Shown: piece by piece, positions 1-7,732 of the stretch | How positions within the stretch are numbered: position 1 is the first letter of the stretch | How the letters are laid out: each line of letters begins with the position of its first letter | Origin: Bacillota bacterium | GTDB taxonomy: Bacteria; Bacillota; UBA4882; UBA8346 | Direction of reading: 5' to 3' | Length of the DNA stretch: 64,000 nucleotides | Assembly (NCBI GenBank): GCA_023401925.1 | Contig: JAEXDA010000043.1 | Span: 124,001 to 188,000, forward strand | The notes under the pieces: model-generated | Told to the model about the DNA's origin: nothing | The model's input: the letters and a program-made list of their open reading frames with translations, nothing else | Databases searched by the model: none | Made by a program: the position numbers and the translations under genes

Positions 1-141
1 CATTTGATTTCTTTTAAACCTACCTGTTTTTTCTCAACTCATTCAAGAGGATGGCTAGAAGTTAGGATTTACATTGAAAAGATTCAAAGTATGAGAAAGT
101 TGAGATTTATCAATAGAAGCAATAATGTTTGAACAGGCGCT

Positions 142-364
142 CGCTGCTAGGGAGGGCAGCGGCACGGATTATTTTTAGGATGAAAATCAGCCGTTGGCAC
201 TCAGAACCACCCAAGAAGACGCAAACACGAGGTTTGCGTCAGTTTAATCAAAAACTCCTACTCCGGCAACTGGATGGCCGGAGAAATGAGGGAGGGCAGA
301 TTCATCGAATCTGATGGAAGCCGTAGGTTCCAACGACTCTGCAGCTCGTCTTGACGAGCTGCAG
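142..364. repeat. Cluster of four perfect hairpins
   Basis: Four perfect inverted repeats follow each other: arms 142-147/156-161 (CGCTGC), 218-226/232-240 (GACGCAAAC), 261-267/277-283 (CTCCGGC), and 339-350/353-364 (CTGCAGCTCGTC with only TT between the arms). None is followed by a T-run, so they are not ordinary intrinsic terminators. They could form a structured RNA or be ends of a degraded mobile element. No family was recognised. Confidence 0.5.
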
Positions 365-536
365 TTACATTTCTGGTCGCGCAGAAAGTGATCCAGCCGG
401 TGGAATCCGTGGACCATATGTTCAAGTCTTCAATGGTGTTATATTTTTAATTAACACTATCAATGAACCATATCAGGAGTCAGTGATACAAGCTTATCCC
501 GGCGGTAATTGGGTTACTGTCTTGGAATTAAACTGA
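351..536 (+). pseudogene. Possible C-terminal remnant of an unknown protein
   Basis: About 61 codons are open and the composition is protein-like (for example the segment GPYVQVFNGVIFLINTI). The frame has no plausible start or ribosome-binding site, and its first codons lie inside the palindrome at 339-364. It may be the last part of a gene whose 5' portion is lost. No family was recognised and it could be non-coding. Confidence 0.18.
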
Positions 537-575
537 AAAGGTACTTTGAACGGAAAAGTCAGAAGAGGAAGCAAG

Positions 576-791
576 TCATTGTTCTTTTTCTTTAATAAGA
601 CTCAAAATATCTCCTGGTTCACAATCGAGCGCCACGCAAATTTTTTCCAAAACATCGAAGGTAACCCCTTTTGCCCTTTCATGATATAATGCCATCACAG
701 TATTAACGGAAACTCCAGCCATTTCTGCTAATTCAGTTATTTTAATACGCCGTTCTCCAAGAATTCTACTCAAGTTAGACTTTATTGGCAT
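576..791 (-). CDS. Small Xre/Cro-type transcriptional regulator
   Basis: The protein has 71 residues and is essentially one Cro/CI-type helix-turn-helix domain: helix 1 at about 4-13, and a recognition region ITELAEMAGVSVNTVMALY at about 18-36. It ends with the ALDCEPGDIL segment typical of short Xre proteins. Such proteins bind DNA as dimers and usually control their own promoter or a neighbour. GGGAGG lies upstream of the ATG on the minus strand. The AT-rich 5' region (792-1050) holds a repeated GATATAAAAATAT sequence that could be its operator, but this is inference. Its target is unknown; the adjacent genes are accessory genes of unknown function. Confidence 0.85.
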   Translation of the reverse strand: MPIKSNLSRILGERRIKITELAEMAGVSVNTVMALYHERAKGVTFDVLEKICVALDCEPGDILSLIKEKEQ

Positions 792-862
792 TCTTATCCT
801 CCCAAAGACATCAATAAGTTAATAGTTAATGTCAATTAATTAATAAAAAATATCAGCAATAT

Positions 863-930
863 GATATAAAAATATTGATTTTATTTTCGAAATATTGTAA
901 ACTAACATCAGTTGTTCGATATAAAAATAT
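863..930. promoter_or_regulatory. Repeated GATATAAAAATAT in AT-rich intergenic region
   Basis: The 13-mer GATATAAAAATAT occurs at 863-875 and again at 918-930, with the inverted pair ATATCA/TGATAT close to the first copy. The region separates the divergent Xre gene from the genes starting near 1068. A regulator-binding role is plausible but unproven, because AT-rich DNA produces such repeats easily. Confidence 0.3.
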
Positions 931-1067
931 CTGAGTGCTGAAAATAATGTTTACCCTTGATTACAACTTTTAAGTCCAATTGAACCGACAACAAACCGTA
1001 TTTAACATTTATTCTACATTTTACCAAGGCTTTCCTTTCGGTTAAGTAAAAATTAGAAGGAGCCGCC

Positions 1068-1094
1068 ATGACATACCATTCCCCCTAAGGGGAA
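1068..1094 (+). promoter_or_regulatory. Six-codon leader ORF ending inside a hairpin
   Basis: A strong ribosome-binding site (AGAAGGAG, 1055-1062) precedes ATG at 1068, giving a six-residue frame, MTYHSP, then TAA at 1086-1088. That stop lies in the four-base loop of a perfect hairpin (TTCCCC 1079-1084, GGGGAA 1089-1094). The gene at 1140 begins 46 bases downstream with its own SD. This could be a leader peptide with a translation-sensitive hairpin, or the stub of a truncated gene. Confidence 0.35.
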
Positions 1095-1139
1095 GTGAGA
1101 ATTGGCAACTTCAAACTTATAATCAAGGAGGTACATTCC

Positions 1140-1448
1140 ATGCTCGACTATCGCTGTACCGGCATCCAAAAATGGATCTTCGACCGGATCTGCCAGATCC
1201 ACAACGAAATCATCTTTCACGACCCGGAGTACCGGGAGTTGGGGAAAGAACCGGCGGAACTGATGAAACAGCTTAACACCAAGCTGGATACGGAGTACCG
1301 GGAAAAATTAGACCGTTTCGACTGCTCCCGGACCGAACAGATGAACCGTCAGGATGAGATCCTCTACACCGAGGCGTTGCAGGAAGGGATTTTATTCGGC
1401 TACTGGGTGGCGATGATCGGGCAGGGAGTGGAGAAAATAAAAGTTTAA
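1140..1448 (+). CDS. Hypothetical protein, 102 aa (DUF6809-like)
   Basis: A soluble, charged, probably helical protein without signal peptide or membrane segment. The start chosen is ATG 1140, with AAGGAGGT just upstream at 1125-1132. A longer in-frame start at 1095 has no ribosome-binding site. From memory it resembles the short clostridial family called DUF6809, of unknown function; this is not certain. Codons 31-60 (YRELGKEPAELMKQL onward) are nearly duplicated at 3061-3150, showing that this gene or a paralogue has been partly copied within the region. Codon use is more GC-rich than in adjacent genes. Confidence 0.6.
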   Translation: MLDYRCTGIQKWIFDRICQIHNEIIFHDPEYRELGKEPAELMKQLNTKLDTEYREKLDRFDCSRTEQMNRQDEILYTEALQEGILFGYWVAMIGQGVEKIKV

Positions 1449-1531
1449 AGTTAGAATGGTGAAGGGTGAAAACTGTTTAAAATTTCAAACTAACTTTACC
1501 CTCCAAAATTTGCAGCCGAGGAGGTTTACCC

Positions 1532-2041
1532 ATGCTCACCATTCAATGTACCAAAAAACTGTGGGAAAAATTGAACATGCCCATTGAAAATATTGACTTC
1601 AATGAAATCAATCCGCTTTATTCCTGGCATGCTAACCAGTTTGTATTCAACAGGAAAAATGGTGTGATTTTGTTGAATAATCAGACTTATTATAACATTG
1701 TCCTATTCGGCCTAAGGAAAGAGCAGTTCAATCAATTCGGCCGTATTGTAATCGATGCGATCAAGGACAATTTCACAGCCGAAGGTTTTGCCAGCCAAGT
1801 TATTGAACGGTATCTTAAAAATACTGAAACTCTTCTTTATACGAAAACCCATGATCGAAGCATACTCGGCCAAATGAATGACATGATTTTTATGACCCAG
1901 TGTATTCTGGAAGATTACCGGCCCGATGAGAAAATCGATATCATTGCTCTCAACAAACAAAATAACCGCACTCCCATGGTAAAGAGGAAACATTCCCGTG
2001 CAATCAACGCCTTAAGAGAGAGTCTGCTTCAGGAAAATTGA
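1532..2041 (+). CDS. Hypothetical protein, 169 aa (DUF6933-like)
   Basis: The N-terminus MLTIQCTKKLWEKLNM and the following NGVILLNNQTYYNIVLFGL segment look like a family I know as DUF6933. These proteins begin with a CTKKL-type motif and have no assigned function. GAGGAGG lies ahead of ATG 1532. There is no signal peptide or transmembrane segment. The C-terminus is basic (KRKHSRAINALRES). It follows the 102-aa gene by 83 bases in the same direction, so co-transcription is possible. The family assignment is from memory. Confidence 0.6.
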   Translation: MLTIQCTKKLWEKLNMPIENIDFNEINPLYSWHANQFVFNRKNGVILLNNQTYYNIVLFGLRKEQFNQFGRIVIDAIKDNFTAEGFASQVIERYLKNTETLLYTKTHDRSILGQMNDMIFMTQCILEDYRPDEKIDIIALNKQNNRTPMVKRKHSRAINALRESLLQEN

Positions 2042-2187
2042 AAAGTGAAAAAGGAAAAAATAAGTGGGACGGAGAAAGCGATAGGTATAAAATGGAAATT
2101 ACAAAAAGAATTACATTTTGATTTGGATGGATTTTAAGAATCATTTTATACCAGGCGTTTTAAGTATGAGCGGTCAGGAGGAAGAGA

Positions 2188-3022
2188 ATGGCGAAAATCA
2201 AGGTTTGAAGGAACAGAAATCTCGATAATCGCGATAAATAATGAGGACTATATCTCTTTGACGGATATGTTGAAAGCTAAGGATGGTGGTTTTTTTATTT
2301 CCGATTGGTTGCGGAATCGGAATACCGTTGAGTTTCTAGGTATTTGGGAGAGAATTAATAATCCGGATTTTAATTATGGCTAATTTGCCATAATTAAAAG
2401 TCAGGCAGGTTTGAATAACTACAAAATAAGCGTTAAAGAATGGGTGGAGAAAACAAATGCCATTGGTTTAAAAGCCACTGCCGGAAGATACGGAGGCACA
2501 TATGCTCATAAAGATATTGCTTTCGAATTTGGGATGTGGATAAACGCGGAATTTAAAATCTATCTTATCAAAGAATTTCAAAGGCTCAAAGACGAAGAGT
2601 ATAAACAACTTGGTTGGGATATTCGTCGAAATTTGGCTAAAATCAATTATCGTATTCATACAGATGCCATTAAGAAAAACTTAATTCCCGTCGAACTAAC
2701 CAAGAACCAGATCAATCTAGTTTACGCTTCGGAAGCGGATGTACTCAATATGGCGCTTTTCGGGATGACAGCCAAGGATTGGCGCGACGCTAATCCCGGC
2801 CAAAAAGGGAATATTCGGGATTATGCGGAAATACCTCAGCTTGTATGTTTGTCGAATCTTGAAAATCTCAACGCGCATTTTATCAATGAAGGATTGTCCC
2901 AAGCAGAACGGCTTCTCAAATTAAATAAAATAGCCATTCACCAAATGAAATTGCTGACGGTGGATAATCAAATCATTCGGCTGGATCAAAGAGAAACCGC
3001 CAGTGGACATGAATCCGAGTAA
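2188..3022 (+). pseudogene. KilA-N domain protein, frameshifted and interrupted
   Basis: The frame starts at ATG 2188 (SD GGAGGAAGAG) with MAKIKV and meets TGA at once. Dropping one T in the run around 2203 restores reading through EDYISLTDML, FISDWLRNRNTVEFLGIWE and beyond. A second lesion is an in-frame TAA at 2381-2383, just before FAIIKSQAGLNNY. From about 2411 the frame is open to 3022. The reconstructed protein of about 277 residues has the KilA-N DNA-binding domain (phage and mobile-element associated; ISLTD, SDWLRNRNT and GRYGGTYAHKDIAFEF are hallmarks), then a C-terminal extension. It is therefore a decayed accessory gene, unless the lesions are sequencing errors. Confidence 0.8.
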
Positions 3023-3060
3023 ACTGAAATGGCACATTTACAATTTCAAACTTCTATTAG

Positions 3061-3150
3061 TACCGAGAGCTGGGGAAAGAACCGGCGGAGCTGATGAAAC
3101 AACTCGACGCCAAGCTGGACGCGGAGTACCAGGAAAAGTTGGATAGCTGC
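3061..3150 (+). pseudogene. Internal fragment of a paralogue of the 1140-1448 gene
   Basis: Thirty codons starting YRELGKEPAELMKQLDAKL match codons 31-60 of the gene at 1140-1448 almost residue for residue. No start codon is present and the preceding frame is unrelated. The upstream bases (ATTTACAATTTCAAACTT, about 3036-3053) resemble the leader of the intact copy. This suggests a duplicate that lost its first 30 codons and its 3' end. The next gene's SD lies just after it. Confidence 0.7.
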
Positions 3151-3169
3151 TTTAAAAAGGGGGAATACC

Positions 3170-3829
3170 ATGAAATTGAAGTCTTTTTTATTGGTTGTCA
3201 CTTTTTTAGTATCAGTTTTATGTTTAAATGATTTCAGTCTAGCCCAAAGTGAAACGCCGGAAAAAACCTTTTGGGGTTGGGTCAAGGAACATCAGGATTT
3301 TCTTTATAACCTTGATGAAACGAATCAAGATCAGTTAAAACAATTCGATGAGCAACTAAATAGGGTAAATGAAAATATTGCTTTCTTAATTGATTCAAAA
3401 AGTAATAACTCAAAAAGAGTAATCATCCTGACCTCTTTCGGGAAAACACAGTATTTTCCGGTTATTAACAAACTGTACGAACAGAAACCGGATTTAATCA
3501 GATTGGATGTTGTCAAATATATCCCCAGAGGCAAACAAATAGGAGCGCGGCGAATTATTGGACCATACATAGATCCCGATGATGTTTGCGCTTGGATCAT
3601 GAAAAATAAAAATGGCAAGGTATCGATAATCTTTGGGTCATCCCAATTTGACATGAATTATGCTAATGAATTAATGCAAGACTTATTTAACTTTACAATG
3701 GAAGCTATCGGAGAGTATGACTTGGCTACTGAAATTGAAAGCGTTGATATCGCGCCCAATAATTTTTTAAGTCCTGAAGTAGTTCCTTTAACCAAACTCC
3801 AGGAAAGGCTGGATCTTTTATTTAAGTAA
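3170..3829 (+). CDS. Exported protein of unknown function, 219 aa
   Basis: Residues 1-25 form a typical signal peptide (basic MKLK, hydrophobic LLVVTFLVSVLCL, then a likely cut after SLAQ). The mature part begins FWGWVKEHQDFLYNL and has an alpha/beta-looking core: KRVIILTSFGKTQYFPVI, later VSIIFGSSQFDMNYANELMQ. An acidic region follows. AAAGGGGG lies ahead of ATG 3170. I do not recognise the family with confidence. The FWxWxxxxxxxxxNLD start followed by a (K/R)xxxILTSxG strand recalls small bacterial proteins normally found in the cytoplasm. Here one appears to be exported. Confidence 0.65.
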   Translation: MKLKSFLLVVTFLVSVLCLNDFSLAQSETPEKTFWGWVKEHQDFLYNLDETNQDQLKQFDEQLNRVNENIAFLIDSKSNNSKRVIILTSFGKTQYFPVINKLYEQKPDLIRLDVVKYIPRGKQIGARRIIGPYIDPDDVCAWIMKNKNGKVSIIFGSSQFDMNYANELMQDLFNFTMEAIGEYDLATEIESVDIAPNNFLSPEVVPLTKLQERLDLLFK

Positions 3830-4004
3830 TACTTGAAAAGGTTTTCTTAATAATAGCCGCACTAAAAACCCTCCAAAGATCAAGATACTTCCAAAAGGGG
3901 GAAGCGAGATTGTTTGCCCCAAATACCGTTTTAATATCGGTCTATGATGACAATCAAGCGCAATACATATAAAATTATCTGATTATAAAGATGACTCAGG
4001 CGAG

Positions 4005-4092
4005 TTGTAAGCCATAATCTCCGCCACGGGTTAAAACCACATGGCTAGGCGATTAAAGGCCTTTTAAATCCTCTCTGGGGATCGGCTTACAA
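4005..4092. repeat. Cloverleaf-like inverted-repeat element
   Basis: A nine-base perfect closing stem (TTGTAAGCC 4005-4013, GGCTTACAA 4084-4092) encloses three smaller hairpins: around GCCA...TGGC (about 4024-4044), TTAAA-GGCC-TTTAA (about 4053-4068), and ATCC...GGAT (about 4068-4082). The overall form is a multibranch fold of about 88 bases. It lacks the conserved D- and T-loop bases and a CCA end, so it is not a normal tRNA. No riboswitch class was recognised. More small hairpins follow (AGCAT...ATGCT near 4117-4155; AGCCGTGTGGCT near 4166). The 500-base gap 3830-4345 has no gene. Confidence 0.4.
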
Positions 4093-4345
4093 TTTCAAAC
4101 TTTTAGAATAGCTTCGAAGCATCACGGAGCCCGGTGAAACCAGGCTTTGGAATGCTCTTTTAACATAGCCGTGTGGCTTTAGCCCGCGGCGGACAGAACA
4201 ACTATTGATATTTGCTGTTTTATCTTATAATCAGTTAAAATTATTTTTATATTCTTGCATATCTGACACCCTGTTGTCCAGTTTGCTTTGATATGCTATA
4301 TTGAATGCAAATAAGTGATATTCATTCAATAAGGGAGGGATTTTG

Positions 4346-4717
4346 ATGACTCAGGATGTTTGTTTAGGCGATATCATCATCGATTGTGGCGACGCTCCAA
4401 AACTGCGTGAGTTTTATGCAGAACTTTTTGGCTGGGAAACGTGTGAATTGTATAATATTCCCGGCGTACGCAGCGAGTCCGGCTTGGTGATTCTTTTCAT
4501 GCAAGAGGAGGATTATCTTCCGCCCGTTTGGCCCGAGCAGGCAGGTAAACAGCAAAAGCAAATGCACTTTGACATTGTGGTGCCCGATGTGCCTGCTTTC
4601 GTTCAAAAGGCTGAAGCGCTTGGAGCCGTCAAAAGCCAAGAGCAGTTTGGAGGCGACCACTTTACTACGATGTTGGATCCTGCTGGGCACCCATTCTGCC
4701 TGTGTGCCAAAGGATAG
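4346..4717 (+). CDS. VOC family (glyoxalase-like) protein
   Basis: A 123-residue single-module vicinal-oxygen-chelate fold protein. The N-terminal half begins with a strand and DAPKLREFYAELFGWE, the usual helix of this family. The C-terminal half ends LDPAGHPFCLC. Potential metal or substrate ligands include His in MHFDIVVPDV and the late Asp/His. GGGAGGG lies before ATG 4346; a TTG three bases upstream is also in frame. VOC proteins range from lyases and dioxygenases to drug-binding proteins, so substrate and reaction cannot be assigned. It appears to be a single-gene unit closed by the hairpin at 4737-4786. Confidence 0.85.
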   Translation: MTQDVCLGDIIIDCGDAPKLREFYAELFGWETCELYNIPGVRSESGLVILFMQEEDYLPPVWPEQAGKQQKQMHFDIVVPDVPAFVQKAEALGAVKSQEQFGGDHFTTMLDPAGHPFCLCAKG

Positions 4718-4736
4718 TTTTTTCAATCCGCCGGCT

Positions 4737-4786
4737 TTCCCCGTTCTCCGGCTGTAAGATGAAGGAGACTGCCGGAGAGTGGGGAA
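4737..4786. terminator. Long hairpin between convergent genes
   Basis: TTCCCC plus TCTCCGGC on the left (4737-4752) pair with GCCGGAGA plus GGGGAA on the right (4771-4786), with a small GT/GT internal mismatch. It lies between the convergent VOC and aldo/keto reductase genes. There is no strong T-run, so it may be a weak bidirectional terminator or a 3'-end stabiliser. Confidence 0.55.
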
Positions 4787-4855
4787 ATTCTCTTGATATC
4801 TGGAAGCAATTGAATAAGGGGTGAACTGATCTTTGACGGTTGCTGAGTCAGCTTT

Positions 4856-5971
4856 TTATTCCAGCGCCTGAGCGATGGTTTTCATGTTTTCAATAATCCC
4901 GATGTGCTGAGGACAGACCCGCTCGCAGTTTCCACAGGCAACACAGTCCGAGGCTTTACCGTTCATTCTGGTTTCAAGTCCATAGCGGCTCTTTGCGCTG
5001 GCTAGATCATTATAAATCAGCTTGCGGTTATAGGTTGCAAAAACATTGGGAATGAGTATATTCTGTGGGCAGCCTTTTACACAATATTGGCACGCCGTAC
5101 AGGAAATACTGGGAATTTCACCGAGGGCTTTCTGGGCCTTTTCTATAACAGCGAGTTCCTCTTCATTAAGGGGCTGGAAGTTTTCCATAAAAGATACATT
5201 GTCCCGGACCTGATCGATGGTGGACATTCCACTTAGCACCGTTATGATATTATCCAGGGATGCCGCATAACGGATAGCCCATGAGGCCAGAGAGACATTT
5301 GGATTGGCAGTTTCAAATATTTTTTTGATGTTTTCAGGAGGGTTCGCCAATAGGCCGCCCTTTACCGGTTCCATCACCACGATGGGTTTGTTATGCTTTT
5401 GGGCTACTTCATAGCATTTTCGAGCCTGAATGGTGGGGCTTTCCCAGTCGTCGTAATTTAGCTGGAATTGGACAAACTCCATCTCCGGGTGCTCGGTCAA
5501 GATTTTATCTATAGCATCGGCTTTGTCATGGATTGAAAATCCGATATGCCGTACCAGGCCTTTTTCTTTCAGTTCACGAACATAATCCCACATCCCGAAA
5601 TCATCAAAAGTTTTGGTACGGCTATCGCCCAGGTTGTGGAGGAGATAGAAATCGATATAACCGGCACCGGTTCGCGCTAGTGAAGTCCAAAACATATTCT
5701 TGGCCTCTTCCGCGGTTTTGACAATCCAGACTGGACATTTGGTGGCAATTTGAAAACTTTCACGGGGATAACGGTCAACAATAGCCGTCTTCATGGCCTC
5801 TTCGGATTTTCCACCGATATAACCCCATGAAGAGTCGAAATAACTGAATCCCTTGGACATGAACAGATCCACCATTTTTTTGGTCTGTTCGATATCGATT
5901 TCTGTGCCAATCATCGGAAGCCGCATAAACCCAAATCCAAGTTTTGGTATTGTTTCACCTAAATATGACAT
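4856..5971 (-). CDS. Aldo/keto reductase with C-terminal [4Fe-4S] motifs
   Basis: 371 residues: an aldo/keto reductase TIM barrel (about 1-265) with the family Asp/Tyr/Lys/His region visible as YFDSSWGY, ATKCP and YLLHNLG. A ferredoxin-like tail carries two CxxCxxCxxxCP motifs at 291-302 and 343-354. Such fusions are common in anaerobes and are thought to reduce carbonyls with electrons passing through Fe-S clusters; the physiological substrate is unknown. SD AGGAGG precedes the ATG on the minus strand. Cytoplasmic, probably monocistronic or co-transcribed with the upstream Cys-rich gene (6037-6285). Confidence 0.93.
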   Translation of the reverse strand: MSYLGETIPKLGFGFMRLPMIGTEIDIEQTKKMVDLFMSKGFSYFDSSWGYIGGKSEEAMKTAIVDRYPRESFQIATKCPVWIVKTAEEAKNMFWTSLARTGAGYIDFYLLHNLGDSRTKTFDDFGMWDYVRELKEKGLVRHIGFSIHDKADAIDKILTEHPEMEFVQFQLNYDDWESPTIQARKCYEVAQKHNKPIVVMEPVKGGLLANPPENIKKIFETANPNVSLASWAIRYAASLDNIITVLSGMSTIDQVRDNVSFMENFQPLNEEELAVIEKAQKALGEIPSISCTACQYCVKGCPQNILIPNVFATYNRKLIYNDLASAKSRYGLETRMNGKASDCVACGNCERVCPQHIGIIENMKTIAQALE

Positions 5972-6036
5972 AGTATCCTCCTTAAATGTAAGTCATCCAT
6001 CATTCAGCTTGAAAGAAAACGGCAGCTGGCGTGTTA

Positions 6037-6285
6037 TTATGGATTTACGTTTGCTTCGGCTTTTTTCTGATCATATTCTGCTTTATGCGTAAGGAAAAAA
6101 TCGGTAAAATCAGCATAAGTATAACTTTTATAGCTGCTGAGATCATTTGCAATCTGCAGCCAGAAGCAAGCCGGGATTTCACCGGACTTCAGATTCTTTT
6201 TGATGCACAAATCGCACCCCTCCGAGTGATTTCGCGGGTGGTTCTTACAGTTTGTTACGATGCAAGTACAGAAATGCTGGTCCAT
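6037..6285 (-). CDS. Small cysteine-rich protein (DUF6485-like)
   Basis: 82 residues with Cys/His-rich N-terminal half: CTC, TNCKNHPRNH, GCDLC, and later IPACFW. The pattern suggests a zinc-binding or other metal-binding knuckle. It matches my memory of the clostridial DUF6485 family (Cys pairs followed by GE(I/V)P(A/G)CFW), whose role is unknown. GAGGGGG lies ahead of the ATG. It is in the same direction as and upstream of the Fe-S aldo/keto reductase, with a 65-base gap, so the two may be co-expressed. Confidence 0.75.
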   Translation of the reverse strand: MDQHFCTCIVTNCKNHPRNHSEGCDLCIKKNLKSGEIPACFWLQIANDLSSYKSYTYADFTDFFLTHKAEYDQKKAEANVNP

Positions 6286-6349
6286 GTTTTCCCCCTCAAT
6301 CTTTAAATATATAAATCGAAAGCCAATTCATTTTATTAAGAACATAGCC

Positions 6350-6916
6350 TTATTTTTTAACAGCATCCCAACTGATCTGAATGATCTTTTGAATGTCTGT
6401 TTCGGTCAATTGAATATTGCGTTTTAAATACATTTTGGCTAGTTGAACAACGGAATGAATTAAATAATTCATCAGTAAATCAACATCAATCGGTTTTAAC
6501 TCCCCTTGCTGGATACCTTTCTCAAAAACATTGTTCAGCGGTTGAAACAGCAGGTTAATATCATCCAGGTTGCCGACCAAAGGCGAGTTTGAGAATTGCT
6601 CCAGAAATAGAAAATATTGCTTGTTTTTCGGAACAAAAGTCAATACATTCCTAACCAGCAGCTCAACAACCAGACGAATCGGAGTGTCTTCCTGAATGCC
6701 GTGAGACATAGCGGTAATTAATTCTTTTTTGACTTCAAAATAGACTTTTTTTAACATATCCTCCTTATTTTCAAAATAGACGTATATCGTAGAAGAAGAA
6801 ACACCGGCTCTTTTGCCGATTTTGGACATCGAAATATTCCCAAAGCCGATTTCATTCAGCAATTCGATGGTCGCCTCAAAAATAGCGTCTTTCTTATTAT
6901 CATCTTTATTTCTCAT
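6350..6916 (-). CDS. TetR/AcrR family regulator
   Basis: 188 residues. The N-terminal TetR helix-turn-helix spans about 10-55 (AIFEATIELLNEIGFGNISM, KRAGVSSSTIYVYFENKEDML). The rest is a helical ligand and dimer domain. Its promoter region contains AATAAACGATCATTC (6926-6940), almost the same as the operator ahead of the second TetR gene at 8557, so autoregulation is likely. The two proteins are clear paralogues (shared YFENKE, EQFSNSP/DQFSNCP). The inducer is unknown. It lies next to small redox genes and a membrane protein. Confidence 0.92.
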   Translation of the reverse strand: MRNKDDNKKDAIFEATIELLNEIGFGNISMSKIGKRAGVSSSTIYVYFENKEDMLKKVYFEVKKELITAMSHGIQEDTPIRLVVELLVRNVLTFVPKNKQYFLFLEQFSNSPLVGNLDDINLLFQPLNNVFEKGIQQGELKPIDVDLLMNYLIHSVVQLAKMYLKRNIQLTETDIQKIIQISWDAVKK

Positions 6917-6925
6917 AACATCTAT

Positions 6926-6940
6926 AATAAACGATCATTC
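6926..6940. promoter_or_regulatory. Putative TetR operator
   Basis: Read on the minus strand this is GAATGATCGTTTATT. It matches GAACGATCGTTTATT at 8522-8536 in 14 of 15 positions. It lies just upstream of the TetR gene ending at 6916. Its position and the copy near the paralogue support a TetR operator. Confidence 0.6.
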
Positions 6941-7028
6941 GATTAATTTCAATAGATATTCCATCGTAAAATTTAAACCGGGACCATTTTTAGGGGCTTG
7001 GACTGAACGCAGTCAATGAGTTTATATT

Positions 7029-7169
7029 ATGGGAGGGGAAGATAAGGAACGGCTTACCGGCGGTGCTATGGGGATGGGCGTTTTGCTTAGGTCGCTTAGA
7101 GAGTTGACGATGCCGGGAATTCCGGATGAAGTTGCGTATCACACCGAAGTGAGTATTCACCCGGTATAA
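7029..7169 (+). pseudogene. Possible gene remnant, 46 codons
   Basis: From ATG 7029 a frame reads MGGEDKERLTGGAMGMG... and ends ...VAYHTEVSIHPV. It has protein-like codon structure but only GGGAGG overlapping its own start, and no recognised family. It fills most of the gap between the TetR gene and the membrane protein. It could be the tail of a lost gene or chance. Confidence 0.2.
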
Positions 7170-7207
7170 AAACGGCTCGGTAAAAATACCGGGACTGTAA
7201 CAACGGA

Positions 7208-7732
7208 TTAATTATGCCACTGTTCATTTTTGGTAGGGACAAATTTATTGATAAAGAAGGCGGTTACGCCTCCAAAAATACAATGGGTTATTATGGAGAG
7301 GCAGGTAAGTGCCATGGGCTCAGACCTGAGGGTAAACATTTGGGGCATTCCGTGAACGAGAAAGCCATAAATACCTATCCAAGCGACAAGTCCAACACCG
7401 AATCCTTTAAGCAAATAATTTCGATGGCCCGTCCATTGGAAAATTAAACCAATTAATATTCCGATGACTGCTCCAAGAACCCAGTCAGTTATCGTCCCGG
7501 CGATGATACCGTAAATAGATTTAATCTGTCCGACATTATTAGAAAACAAATCGGCTGCTAAATAAATGATATGGTTGTTGGCAATTTTGAGCCACAGGAG
7601 GATAGCTCCAATGATTTCTCTACATATGGAGCCTAAGATTCCAAAAATAATCCATAAAGTATACCGGTCATTCAAATTTTTTGTAAGCATAGCTTTAATT
7701 TGTCCGGCAGAATCAATTTTATTATACTTCAT
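7208..7732 (-). CDS. Integral membrane protein of unknown function, 174 aa
   Basis: Four hydrophobic segments are visible: about 25-50 (YTLWIIFGILGSICREIIGA), about 75-105 (IYGIIAGTITDWVLGAVIGI), about 118-135 (FGVGLVAWIGIYGFLV), and about 150-165. I do not recognise the family. A start at ATG 7732 is chosen; a TTG just upstream is also in frame, and no clear SD is visible for either. It is divergent from the flavoprotein gene at 7823, with an 90-base shared promoter region containing the palindrome ATGATATCAT. Confidence 0.65.
   Translation of the reverse strand: MKYNKIDSAGQIKAMLTKNLNDRYTLWIIFGILGSICREIIGAILLWLKIANNHIIYLAADLFSNNVGQIKSIYGIIAGTITDWVLGAVIGILIGLIFQWTGHRNYLLKGFGVGLVAWIGIYGFLVHGMPQMFTLRSEPMALTCLSIITHCIFGGVTAFFINKFVPTKNEQWHN

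Larger units (their letters stand above)
1..575. other. Gene-poor stretch with hairpins
   Basis: No convincing intact gene is seen here. The short open frames lack good ribosome-binding sites. The notable content is a chain of perfect inverted repeats between about 142 and 364, listed separately. A protein-like reading frame of about 60 codons ends at 536. It begins inside the last hairpin and may be the tail of a decayed gene. Confidence 0.5.

Noticed and set aside
129..314. 61-codon open frame over the hairpin cluster
   Set aside because: It runs through three perfect hairpins, has no ribosome-binding site, and has non-protein-like composition.
4005..4092. tRNA gene
   Set aside because: The cloverleaf outline is suggestive, but the D-loop GG, T-loop TTC and an anticodon arm of seven-base loop are missing, and no CCA end follows.
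4364..4726. 120-codon minus-strand frame over the VOC gene
   Set aside because: Shadow of the VOC gene, which has family motifs and a proper ribosome-binding site.
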